The notes below the pieces were generated by a model, which searched no databases, was not told the DNA's origin, and was given only the letters and a program-made list of their open reading frames with translations. 64,000 nt of DNA from Streptomyces sp. (GTDB lineage: Bacteria; Actinomycetota; Actinomycetes; Streptomycetales; Streptomycetaceae), in the NCBI RefSeq assembly GCF_019510245.1, contig NZ_JAEKKT010000168.1, positions 16,712 to 80,711 of the forward strand. Direction: 5' to 3'. Of this stretch, positions 33,979-41,917 are shown in pieces (position 1 is the first letter of the stretch; every line of letters begins with the position of its first letter). The translations under genes were made by a program, and so were the position numbers.

Positions 33979-34110
33979 GGGCTCCGGCACGCCCTGCGCA
34001 CCTCGCCTGCAAAGGGCGCGAACCGAAACCGCACAGCTTCCTCACCGCGTACCGTGGCCCCTCGGACCCGATCCGACCGCAGGAACCCCGAACGTGTGAG
34101 TGAAGGAACC

Positions 34111-35004
34111 ATGCAGCGAGTAGCAGTCCAGTCAGACGACCAGCGCGCCCGGAACGGGCGGAACGTACAGCGACGGGCGGGGCGCCTGCGCCGGGGCCTC
34201 GTCTGTGCGGCCGCCGTCCCCGCCGTGGCACTGTTCGCGACGGCCTGTTCCTCGGACTCGGACGCCGCCGCGCAGGGGACGGGCGGCGGTTCGGGTTCCG
34301 CCGCGGGGTCCGCGGGCCCCGGCAGTTCCGCGGCCATTTCCCCGACGGTTCAGGCGGCCAAGTACGCGAAGCTGCCGAAGCCGTGTGCGGTGCTGTCGAA
34401 GGAGACGCTCACCGCGCTCGTGCCGAAGGGTGTGAAGTCGGGCAAGGAGGGCGCGTCGGACGACGTGGCCACGCGGGGCAGCTGCTCCTGGAGCAGTCTG
34501 GACAGCAACGGGGTGAAGGGTTCCCAGTTCCGCTGGCTCAACATCTCCTTCCTTCGGTTCGACTCGGACGCCGGCCGTGGTTCGGGGGAGAAGCAGGCGG
34601 AGGCGTACTACACGAGCCAGGTGCAGGGTGCGCAGTCGGTGGCGGGTGCCAAGAACACCAAGTCGGAGCCGGTTTCCGGGGCCGGTGACCAGGCGACGGC
34701 CATGCGCTACGACCTGAAGAAGAAGGAGGGCGCCTTCAAGCAGCAGACGGTCGTGGCCCGTGTCGCGAACGTCGTCGTCACCCTCGACTACAACGGTGCG
34801 GGTCTGGCGGGCGGGAAGGCGCCCGACGCGGACTCTCTGACGAAGGCTGCGGAGAAGGCGGCGAAGGAGGCCGTGGTGTCCGTGGGGGCCGCCAACGGCT
34901 CTGGTTCTGCGCCGAGTTCACCTGCGGCGACGCCTTCGAAGTCGGCCTCCCGGTCGGCCTCGCCGTCCGCGTCGCCCTCCAAGTCGTCAGCCAAGAAGGG
35001 CTGA
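34111..35004 (+). CDS. DUF3558-type lipoprotein, second copy
   Basis: The protein has 297 residues. Its long, Arg-rich N-terminus precedes the hydrophobic stretch and lipobox FATAC near residue 46. The domain has KLPKPCAVLSKETLTALVPKG, RGSCSWSSLD and VVARVANVVVTLDYNGAG, parallel to the upstream neighbour. A Ser/Ala/Pro/Lys-rich tail closes it. ATG 34111 is used; a GTG at 34096 is possible. It is followed after 72 bp by the DUF2637 gene. Confidence 0.83.
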   Translation: MQRVAVQSDDQRARNGRNVQRRAGRLRRGLVCAAAVPAVALFATACSSDSDAAAQGTGGGSGSAAGSAGPGSSAAISPTVQAAKYAKLPKPCAVLSKETLTALVPKGVKSGKEGASDDVATRGSCSWSSLDSNGVKGSQFRWLNISFLRFDSDAGRGSGEKQAEAYYTSQVQGAQSVAGAKNTKSEPVSGAGDQATAMRYDLKKKEGAFKQQTVVARVANVVVTLDYNGAGLAGGKAPDADSLTKAAEKAAKEAVVSVGAANGSGSAPSSPAATPSKSASRSASPSASPSKSSAKKG

Positions 35005-35076
35005 CCGGCCACACGTGCGCCGCACTGATGTGCCACCCTGTTGCGCGCAACAACACGCAAGGGGAGGGGAGTACCG

Positions 35077-36441
35077 GTGGCCGCGCCAATGCAGCTGACT
35101 CGGATGCACCGCGTTCTCATCGGCGTGGTCGTGACCGGCGCGATGATCATCGCCGGCATCGGCTTCGCCGGCTCGTACGCGGCCGTCCGTGAGCTGGCCA
35201 TCAAGAAGGGTTTCGGGAACTTCGCCTATGTGTTCCCGATCGGTATCGACGCGGGTATCTGCGTCCTGCTCGCCCTTGACCTGCTGCTGACCTGGATCCG
35301 CATCCCCTTCCCGCTGCTGCGGCAGACGGCCTGGCTGCTGACCATCGCGACGATCGCCTTCAACGGCGCGGCGGCGTGGCCGGACCCGCTGGGTGTGGGC
35401 ATGCACGCGGTGATCCCGGTGCTGTTCGTGGTGGCGGTCGAGGCCGCCCGGCATGCGATCGGCCGGATCGCGGACATCACGGCGGACAAGCACATGGAGG
35501 GGGTGCGCCTCACCCGCTGGCTGCTCTCCCCGGTGCCGACCTTCCTCCTGTGGCGCCGGATGAAGCTGTGGGAGCTGCGCTCCTACGACCAGGTGATCAA
35601 GCTGGAGCAGGAACGTCTCGTCTATCAGGCGCGGCTGAGGTCCCGCTTCGGGCGGGCCTGGCGCAGGAAGGCTCCGGTGGAGTCCCTGATGCCGCTGCGG
35701 CTGGCCAAGTACGGCGTGCCGCTGGCGGACACGGCCCCGGACGGCCTGGCGGCGGCGGGCATCGATCTCCCGGCGCTGCTGCCGGCCGCCGAGCCGGCCG
35801 CGCCCGGTCGTGCCGCCGCGGTGGCGCCCGTCCCCCAGCAGGCGGCGCCTCCCGCCGGGCAGCGCCCGGAGCTGGTCCCCGGCCCCCCGCCCGAGCAGCC
35901 GGGGTACGCCTCGGAGCCGCCGCAGCCCGACCCGGAGGTCAACCCCTGGCTGCACGCCAGGAACCCGCAGCAGATCGAGTACCACGGCGACTACGACCCG
36001 ACGTACGAGCCGCAGTACTCGGAGGAGCAGTACGCGGCCTGGCAGTACCAGCAGGAGCAGGAGCAGTACCAGCGTCAGCTGCGGGAGTACGAGCAGGCGC
36101 AGTTGCAGCAGCAGTTCCCGCCGGAGCAGGTGCCGCAGGGGCAGCAGGAGCCTCTGCCGGAGGAGTCCCCGTCGGAGACGACGGGGAGCTTCCCGATTCC
36201 CTCCGGCCCGGGCCGCACCCGTGAGCTCGGTGAGGGCGGTGGCCCGCCGGAGCCGAACGAGGACGACTTCTACCTGGTCTTCAAGAAGTCGATCGACGGC
36301 GGTTACCCCAGCTCCAGCCAGTTCAGGGGTGACGTGGAGGCGACCTTCGGCATGACGCTGGCGCAGCGAGACGCGGAGCGCATGGTCAACCGCTTCACGA
36401 ACCGGCACACGGCCGAGCTCCAGGAAGACCACATCGCGTAG
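35077..36441 (+). CDS. DUF2637 membrane protein (SpdB-like)
   Basis: The protein has 454 residues. About four helices lie in residues 8-130, including IGVVVTGAMIIAGIGFAGSYAAV, FAYVFPIGIDAGICVLLALDLLL and HAVIPVLFVVAVEAARHAI, the DUF2637 pattern shared with plasmid-spread (Spd) proteins. A basic segment and a long Pro/Gln/Glu-rich region (250-400) follow. The end (DFYLVFKKSIDGGYPSSSQFRGDVEATFGMTL) resembles a small DNA-binding-like domain. GTG 35077 is preferred over a TTG 36 nt upstream owing to GGGGAG at the right distance. It may be a chromosomal relative of plasmid transfer genes. Confidence 0.82.
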   Translation: MAAPMQLTRMHRVLIGVVVTGAMIIAGIGFAGSYAAVRELAIKKGFGNFAYVFPIGIDAGICVLLALDLLLTWIRIPFPLLRQTAWLLTIATIAFNGAAAWPDPLGVGMHAVIPVLFVVAVEAARHAIGRIADITADKHMEGVRLTRWLLSPVPTFLLWRRMKLWELRSYDQVIKLEQERLVYQARLRSRFGRAWRRKAPVESLMPLRLAKYGVPLADTAPDGLAAAGIDLPALLPAAEPAAPGRAAAVAPVPQQAAPPAGQRPELVPGPPPEQPGYASEPPQPDPEVNPWLHARNPQQIEYHGDYDPTYEPQYSEEQYAAWQYQQEQEQYQRQLREYEQAQLQQQFPPEQVPQGQQEPLPEESPSETTGSFPIPSGPGRTRELGEGGGPPEPNEDDFYLVFKKSIDGGYPSSSQFRGDVEATFGMTLAQRDAERMVNRFTNRHTAELQEDHIA

Positions 36442-36457
36442 GCCCCGCGGGGCGTGA

Positions 36458-36494
36458 AAGAAAGGGGCCCTCCTCGGCGGAGGGCCCCTTTCTT
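36458..36494. terminator. Bidirectional terminator between DUF2637 gene and lysS
   Basis: A perfect 16-bp stem (arm AAGAAAGGGGCCCTCC at 36458-36473, complement at 36479-36494) encloses a 5-nt loop. The A-rich base gives a T-run on both strands, so it can stop transcription from both converging genes. Confidence 0.93.
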
Positions 36495-36510
36495 CATGCC
36501 TGCGTCGGTG

Positions 36511-38250
36511 TCACGCCCCGAGGAGGGCCCGCACCCGCTCCTGCCCCACGGCCAGCAGCAGCGTGGGCAGCCGGGGCCCGGTGTCCCGCCCGACCAGCAG
36601 GTGGTAGAGCAGCGCGAAGAACGTCCGCTGGGCCGTCTTGATCTCCGGCGGCAGCTCCTTCGGCGTGGCGTCGGCGGAGAACCCGGCCTGGACCTTGGGC
36701 ACGCCGTAGACGAGGTGGGTGAGCCCGTCGAGCGACCAGTGCTCGGCGAGGCCGTCGAGCAGCAGTCGTACCGACTGCTGGGACGCCTCGTCGAGGGACT
36801 TCAGCAGTTCGGCGTCGGGTTCGTCGCGGACGATGGTGCGCTGGTCGGCGGGCACCTGGGTGTTGATCCAGGCCTCGGCCCTGTCGTACCGCGGGCGGGC
36901 CTCGTCCAGCGATCCCAGTGGGTTGGCGGGGTCCAGTTCGCTGAGGATGCGCAGCGCCTGGTCCTCGTGTCCGGCGGTGATGTCGGCGACGGAGGCGAGG
37001 GTCCGGTACGGCAGCGGGCGCGGCGTCCGGGGCAGGTCGCCGCCGACCGTGCGGACGGCACGCGCGTGCGCGGCGATGTCACCGGGCAGCGCGGACCCGT
37101 CCGCGACCTTGCCGTCCAGCTTGTCCCACTCGTCGTAGAGGCGCTGGATCTCCTGGTCGAAGGCGATCTTGAAGGACTGGTTGGGCCGGCGCCGGGCGTA
37201 CAGCCAGCGCAGGATCTGCGGTTCCATGATCTTCAGCGCGTCGGCGGGGGTGGGTACGCCGCCCCGGGACGAGGACATCTTGGCCATGCCGCTGATGCCG
37301 ACGAAGGCGTACATCGGCCCGATGGGCTGCTTCCCGCCGAAGATCCCGACGATCTGCCCGCCGACCTGGAAGCTCGACCCCGGGGAGGAGTGGTCGACCC
37401 CGCTGGGCTCGAAGATCACGCCCTCGTAGGCCCACCGCATGGGCCAGTCGACCTTCCAGACCAGCTTGCCGCGGTTGAACTCGCTGAGCCGGACGGTCTC
37501 GGAGAAGCCGCACTCGTTGCAGGTGTACGTCAGCTCGGTGGTGTCGTCGTCGTAGGCGGTGACGGTCGTCAGGTCCTTCCCGCACCCGCCGCAGTACGGC
37601 TTGTAGGGGAAGTAGCCGGCGGAGCCGGACGAGCCGTCGTCCTCGCTCGCCGCGCCCGAGCCCTCCTCGGCCTCCAGTTCGGCCTCGTCGACGGCCTTCT
37701 GCTGAGGCTTCTTGGGGGCCTTCTTCGTCCGGTACTGCTCCAGGATCGCGTCGATGTCACCCCGGTGCTTCATGGCGTGCAGGATCTGCTCCCGGTACAC
37801 ACCGGACGTGTACTGCGCGGTCTGGCTGATCCCGTCGAACTCCACGCCGAGCTCGGCCAGCGACTCGACCATCGCGGCCTTGAAGTGCTCGGCCCAGTTC
37901 GGGAACGCGGAGCCCTTCGGCGCGGGCACGGAGGTCAGCGGCTTGCCGATGTGCTCGGCCCAGCTCTCGTCGACCCCGGCGATACCGGCGGGCACCTTGC
38001 GGTAGCGGTCGTAGTCGTCCCAGGAGATCAGGTGCCGGACCTGGTGCCCGCGCCGCCGGACCTCGTCGGCGACCAGGTGCGGGGTCATGACCTCGCGCAG
38101 GTTGCCGAGGTGGATGGGGCCCGACGGCGACAGCCCGGACGCGACGACGACCGGTTTGCCCGGGGCCCGACGCTCCGACTCCTCGATGACCTCATCCGCG
38201 AAACGGGAGACCCAGTCGGTGGTCTCGGTGCTCTGAGCCACGATCGGCAC
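36511..38250 (-). CDS. lysS: Class I lysyl-tRNA synthetase
   Basis: The protein has 579 residues. It is the class I type, unrelated to the common class II enzyme: HIGH-type GLSPSGPIHLGNLRE near residue 48, the zinc-like CGGCGK...CNECGF pair near 235-265, and the KMSKS-type AKMSSSRGG near 330. It charges tRNA-Lys. GTG 38250 has AGAAGGA very close; a second GTG 9 nt downstream is better spaced and may be the true start. It is divergent from argS, with dispersed repeats between. Confidence 0.93.
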   Translation of the reverse strand: MPIVAQSTETTDWVSRFADEVIEESERRAPGKPVVVASGLSPSGPIHLGNLREVMTPHLVADEVRRRGHQVRHLISWDDYDRYRKVPAGIAGVDESWAEHIGKPLTSVPAPKGSAFPNWAEHFKAAMVESLAELGVEFDGISQTAQYTSGVYREQILHAMKHRGDIDAILEQYRTKKAPKKPQQKAVDEAELEAEEGSGAASEDDGSSGSAGYFPYKPYCGGCGKDLTTVTAYDDDTTELTYTCNECGFSETVRLSEFNRGKLVWKVDWPMRWAYEGVIFEPSGVDHSSPGSSFQVGGQIVGIFGGKQPIGPMYAFVGISGMAKMSSSRGGVPTPADALKIMEPQILRWLYARRRPNQSFKIAFDQEIQRLYDEWDKLDGKVADGSALPGDIAAHARAVRTVGGDLPRTPRPLPYRTLASVADITAGHEDQALRILSELDPANPLGSLDEARPRYDRAEAWINTQVPADQRTIVRDEPDAELLKSLDEASQQSVRLLLDGLAEHWSLDGLTHLVYGVPKVQAGFSADATPKELPPEIKTAQRTFFALLYHLLVGRDTGPRLPTLLLAVGQERVRALLGA

Positions 38251-38354
38251 GTCCTTCTTTCTGGCACGGGGCAGCCGGTACGGTCGCACGGCTGACCGCT
38301 CCATTCTCCCAGCCGAGGCCGAATCCACGAAAACGGGTTACCAGCCCGCCCTCG

Positions 38355-38470
38355 GACCGGCGACGCAGCCGCCGCTCGGGGGCGCAGCCGCCGCTCGGGG
38401 GCGCGGGGAACTGCGCGACCGCTCGGCGGCGCAGCCGCCGTTTGGGGGCGCGGGGAACTGCGCGACCAGC
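38355..38470. repeat. Two tandem copies of the dispersed intergenic repeat
   Basis: GGGGGCGCGGGGAACTGCGC occurs at about 38396-38415 and again at 38444-38463, each preceded by GCGCAGCCGCCG. The block fills much of the lysS-argS divergent gap (38251-38595), which has no gene. Confidence 0.9.
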
Positions 38471-38595
38471 GCACACGGCGCCGCACCCGGCCACGCACCG
38501 GGCCCCCCGAGCTCGTAGCCGCAAAAACCCCTTTACCCCCCGTGAAATACTGGAGCCGTCTACCAAGCTCCCCGAGGAGAAACGGCTCCCACCCC

Positions 38596-40353
38596 ATGGC
38601 CCCGGTCACGTCCCTCAGCGCCTCCGTCAACCAGCAGCTCACCGACGCCCTCTCGGCAACCCTGCCGGAGGCCTCCGTCGACCCGCTGCTGCGACGCAGC
38701 GACCGGGCCGACTACCAGGCGAACGGCATCCTCGCCGCCGCCAAGAAGGCCAAGGCGAACCCGCGGGAGCTGGCGACGCAGGTCGTCTCCCACATCACCA
38801 CCGGCGCGGACCTGATCCAGGACGTCGAGGTCTCCGGCCCCGGCTTCCTGAACATCACCCTCTCCGACAAGGCGATCACCGCGAACCTGGCCGCGCGGTA
38901 CGCGGACGGCGACCGGCTCGGCGTACCCGCCAAGGCGGAGCCGGGCGTCACGGTGATCGACTACGCGCAGCCGAACGTCGCCAAGGAGATGCACGTCGGC
39001 CACCTGCGGTCCGCGGTGATCGGCGACGCCCTGCGCGGCATGCTCGACTTCACCGGCGAGCGGACGATCGGCCGGCACCACATCGGCGACTGGGGCACCC
39101 AGTTCGGCATGCTGATCCAGCACCTGATCGAGAACCCGGACGAGCTGTCCGCGGAGACCGACACGGACGGCGAGCAGGCCATGTCGAACCTGAACCGGGT
39201 GTACAAGGCGTCCCGGGCCGTCTTCGACGCGGACGAGGCCTTCAAGGAGCGGGCGCGGAAGCGGGTGGTCGCCCTCCAGTCCGGCGACAAGGAGACGCTG
39301 GACCTGTGGCAGCGGTTCGTGGACGAGTCGAAGGTCTACTTCTACTCGGTCTTCGAGAAGCTGGACATGGAGATCCGGGACGACGAGATCGTCGGCGAGT
39401 CGGCGTACAACGACGGCATGCCCGAGACCGCCCGCCTCCTGGAGGAGATGGGTGTCGCGGTCCGCTCCGAAGGCGCCCTGGTCGTCTTCTTCGACGACAT
39501 CCGGGGCAAGGACGACCAGCCGGTGCCGTTGATCGTGCAGAAGGCGGACGGCGGCTTCGGCTACGCGGCCTCCGACCTGACCGCGATCCGCAACCGGGTC
39601 CAGGACCTGCACGCCACGTCCCTGCTCTACGTCGTGGACGTCCGCCAGTCCCTCCACTTCAAGATGGTCTTCGAGGCGGCCCGCCGCGCCGGCTGGCTCA
39701 CCGAGGACGTCACCGCGCACAACATGGGCTACGGCACGGTGCTGGGTGCGGACGGCAAGCCGTTCAAGACGCGTGCGGGCGAGACCGTCCGGCTGGAGGA
39801 CCTGCTGGACGAGGCGGTGCAGCGGGCCGCCGAGGTGGTCCGGGAGAAGGCCCAGGACCTGACCGAGGCCGAGATCCAGGAGCGGGCCCAGCAGGTCGGC
39901 ATCGGTGCCGTGAAGTACGCCGACCTGTCGACGTCCCCCAACCGGGACTACAAGTTCGACCTGGACCAGATGGTCTCGCTCAACGGCGACACCTCCGTCT
40001 ACCTCCAGTACGCGTACGCCCGTATCCAGTCGATCCTCCGCAAGGCGGGAGAGGTACGGCCCGCCGCGCATCCGGAGCTGGCACTGCACGCGGCCGAGCG
40101 GGCGCTGGGCCTGCACGTGGACGCGTTCGGCGACACGGTCTTCGAGGCGGCCGCGGAGTACGCCCCGCACAAGCTGGCCGCGTACCTGTACCAGCTGGCG
40201 TCCCTGTACACGTCGTTCTACGACAAGTGCCCGGTCCTGAAGGCCGAGACCCCGGAGCAGGTGGAGAACCGCCTCTTCCTGTGCGACATGACGGCCCGCA
40301 CCCTCCACCAGGGCATGGCCCTGCTGGGCATCAGGACGCCCGAGCGCCTCTGA
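38596..40353 (+). CDS. argS: Arginyl-tRNA synthetase
   Basis: The protein has 585 residues. The N-terminal Add-1 domain (1-105) includes DRADYQANGILAAAKK. The catalytic HIGH motif is HVGHLRSAVIGD near residue 135. The class I core has GDWGTQFGMLI and YVVDVRQSLHFKMVF, and the canonical KMSKS is degenerate, as usual in ArgRS (TRAGETVRL). The C-terminal anticodon domain ends LLGIRTPERL. ATG 38596 begins the homology; AGGAGA lies rather far upstream (about 17 nt). A strong terminator follows. Confidence 0.95.
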   Translation: MAPVTSLSASVNQQLTDALSATLPEASVDPLLRRSDRADYQANGILAAAKKAKANPRELATQVVSHITTGADLIQDVEVSGPGFLNITLSDKAITANLAARYADGDRLGVPAKAEPGVTVIDYAQPNVAKEMHVGHLRSAVIGDALRGMLDFTGERTIGRHHIGDWGTQFGMLIQHLIENPDELSAETDTDGEQAMSNLNRVYKASRAVFDADEAFKERARKRVVALQSGDKETLDLWQRFVDESKVYFYSVFEKLDMEIRDDEIVGESAYNDGMPETARLLEEMGVAVRSEGALVVFFDDIRGKDDQPVPLIVQKADGGFGYAASDLTAIRNRVQDLHATSLLYVVDVRQSLHFKMVFEAARRAGWLTEDVTAHNMGYGTVLGADGKPFKTRAGETVRLEDLLDEAVQRAAEVVREKAQDLTEAEIQERAQQVGIGAVKYADLSTSPNRDYKFDLDQMVSLNGDTSVYLQYAYARIQSILRKAGEVRPAAHPELALHAAERALGLHVDAFGDTVFEAAAEYAPHKLAAYLYQLASLYTSFYDKCPVLKAETPEQVENRLFLCDMTARTLHQGMALLGIRTPERL

Positions 40354-40375
40354 CCGGTCCGAGCGGTCCGAGTCG

Positions 40376-40403
40376 CCCACCGGGGTCTCCGGACCCCGGT
40401 GGG
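40376..40403 (+). terminator. argS terminator
   Basis: CCCACCGGGGTC and GACCCCGGTGGG form a perfect 12-bp stem with a TCCG tetraloop, 22 bp after the argS stop, followed by GGCTTTA. Confidence 0.92.
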
Positions 40404-40406
40404 GGC

Positions 40407-40753
40407 TTTACGCGAGCTGGCCTCGGAATTGGCTGTCGAGACCAGTTCCTGCGCCTTGGCCCGCGCCGAGGCGAGCTGCTCCTCGCCGGTCAGCTTCATC
40501 GTCTCGGCGACCTCGCGGCGGGCCTGCTCGTGCAGCGCCTCGATCTCGCCTGCAAGCAGTTGCTCGGTCTCCGCTCTCTTCCGCTCCGTCCACTGGAACA
40601 GCTCCCAGGCCCGCTTCAGGATCGTCCGCTGAGCGCTGCCCGGTGAGCGGCGTTCGGCAGAAACCCGCCGCGCAGCAACAGCCCCTCGGTCACATCCCGT
40701 TCAGCGTCCTCGCGCCCGAAGTGGAGTTGCGCGAGGGCAGGCCGGTCGGCCAT
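40407..40753 (-). pseudogene. Decayed gene: ATPase N-terminal fragment joined out of frame to a coiled-coil fragment
   Basis: From ATG 40753 a 45-residue frame (MADRPALAQLHFGREDAERD, then VTEGLLLRGGF) stops at 40616. Its sequence resembles the first residues of P-loop ATPases in which such a FGREDAERD start precedes the nucleotide loop; the loop itself is missing. In the next frame, without a start, the DNA encodes AWELFQWTERKRAETEQLLA...HEQARREVAETMKLTGEEQLASARAKAQELV, a clear Glu/Ala-rich coiled coil. It ends in the argS terminator. Both parts look like remnants after deletion. The family of either half is uncertain. Confidence 0.55.
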
Positions 40754-40846
40754 CTCGTCCCCCTGAGTCGTCCGGACCCCACGTTTTCGGGGGCCGGCGA
40801 CGAGAGAGCCGGGAATGTCCGACCGGCAACGCCCCGGTGAAGCCCG

Positions 40847-41164
40847 TCAGAGACTGAGCACCGCCCTCAGAGCGATGTCCACGCGTTCCATCTGCTCGCC
40901 GGGAACGTCTCCGTGGTACTTCCCCTGCTCGAACCGCCCCAGCCGGAAGTTGTACAGGTCCGGGGCCAGGACCACTCCCCTGAGCGGAGTGGTCACCCTC
41001 ACCGTGACCAGGGATTCCCGCCGCTCCCCGGACGTGTCGAGCAGAGCGCAGAGCACCGCGCCGGGGTGCAGCTCGGCCACGTGGTCGTTCTGGACGACGA
41101 GCACCGTGCGGTCCCGGCCCACCGTGGGGACGGTCCACACCTGGCCACGCTTCAGTTGCCGCAC
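40847..41164 (-). CDS. MazF/PemK-like toxin endoribonuclease
   Basis: The protein has 105 residues and the CcdB/MazF barrel pattern: opening QLKRGQVWTVPTVG, RTVLVVQNDHVAEL, LVTVRVTTP and the Pro-Asp-Leu segment before the final helix (EQMERVDIALRAVLSL). MazF toxins cut mRNA. GTG 41164 lies 13 bp inside the antitoxin gene, so translation is coupled. Recognition sequence and toxicity are not predictable. Confidence 0.82.
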   Translation of the reverse strand: MRQLKRGQVWTVPTVGRDRTVLVVQNDHVAELHPGAVLCALLDTSGERRESLVTVRVTTPLRGVVLAPDLYNFRLGRFEQGKYHGDVPGEQMERVDIALRAVLSL

Positions 41165-41367
41165 AGATCGTCCTCCGCCGCGCTGTACAGATCGTCCAGG
41201 TCGTCTCCGATACGGGCGCTGTCCTCGGCGTACAGCGCCATCGCGTCGCGCAACAGCTGATCTCTTATGGCCCGGGCGACGAAGGCCGACAGATTGCCGT
41301 CCGCCGCCTCGCGTGCGGCTCTGAGGAGTTCGTCCGGCACGGTCACCGTGAGCTTACTCGTCGACAT
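41152..41367 (-). CDS. Ribbon-helix-helix antitoxin
   Basis: The protein has 71 residues. The N-terminal strand KLTVTVPDELLRAAREAADG and helix NLSAFVARAIRDQLLRD form a ribbon-helix-helix DNA-binding unit. The acidic tail (AEDSARIGDDLDDLYSAAEDDL) is the likely toxin-binding part. It precedes and overlaps the MazF-like gene. Its start is 8 nt after the stop of the ATPase gene on the same strand. A short palindrome covering the likely -10 suggests autoregulation and a leaderless transcript. Confidence 0.82.
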   Translation of the reverse strand: MSTSKLTVTVPDELLRAAREAADGNLSAFVARAIRDQLLRDAMALYAEDSARIGDDLDDLYSAAEDDLCGN

Positions 41368-41371
41368 ACCA

Positions 41372-41384
41372 CTGGTTATACCAG
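41372..41384 (-). promoter_or_regulatory. Candidate operator/-10 of the toxin-antitoxin pair
   Basis: On the coding strand CTGGTATAACCAG is a 5-bp inverted repeat centred on ATA. It contains TATAAC, a good -10, whose predicted start site falls at or next to the antitoxin ATG. It also includes the TAA stop of the upstream ATPase gene. Confidence 0.5.
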
Positions 41385-41828
41385 CTGTACGTCCGCGACG
41401 GCAGAGGCCTCGAACTCGGCCCACACCACCTTGCCGAGCGCCCGCTCCACCACCCCCCACTTGTCGGCGAGCGCCGTGACCAGCACCAGCCCGCGGCCGC
41501 CCTCGCCGTACGTCTCGTCGGCGATCTTCGGAACGCCCGGCCCGCTGTCGTGCACCTCGACGCGGACGACGTGGCCGTCGTACCGCAGCCGCAGGAGGAA
41601 GCCGCGGCCGGGCGGTACCCCGTGGAGGAGGGCGTTCGTGGCCAACTCGCTCACGCACAGCGACATGTCGTCGGCGCGGGCCCAGTCCCGCAGACCCCAG
41701 CACCTGAGCGACTGCGCGGCGAACCGCCTGGCCGCGGGCACGGATCGGCGCTCGCGGGCGTAGAACTGTTCGCGGGGATAGAGGAGTCCGGTGACGTCGT
41801 TCACGGGACGAATGTCGCGCAGAGTCAC
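41376..41828 (-). CDS. RsbW-like ATP-binding protein (GHKL anti-sigma type)
   Basis: The protein has 150 residues. The GHKL boxes are SELATNALLHG (N) and VHDSGPGVP with GGRGLVLVTALADKWGV (G1/G2). It opens with an Arg-rich segment typical of the many Streptomyces single-domain ATPases that sit beside WhiJ- and DUF397-type genes. Here it is divergent from exactly such a pair. Anti-sigma kinase activity is not shown by sequence. The GTG start faces a strong palindrome 19 bp upstream. Confidence 0.85.
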   Translation of the reverse strand: MTLRDIRPVNDVTGLLYPREQFYARERRSVPAARRFAAQSLRCWGLRDWARADDMSLCVSELATNALLHGVPPGRGFLLRLRYDGHVVRVEVHDSGPGVPKIADETYGEGGRGLVLVTALADKWGVVERALGKVVWAEFEASAVADVQLV

Positions 41829-41846
41829 TGGCCTGGAGCAGGCAGT

Positions 41847-41875
41847 GAACCCGTACGAAATTTTTGTACGGGTTC
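41847..41875. promoter_or_regulatory. Palindromic operator between ATPase and WhiJ-like genes
   Basis: GAACCCGTAC (41847-41856) and GTACGGGTTC (41866-41875) are perfect 10-bp arms around an AT-only-but-one centre of 9 bp (GAAATTTTT). It lies 19 bp from one start and 43 bp from the other, so one bound dimer could control both. The WhiJ-like HTH protein is the obvious candidate ligand. Confidence 0.75.
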
Positions 41876-41917
41876 CGACCCGGTGACGTACGCGTGCCCA
41901 AGGGGATTGAGCCGACT

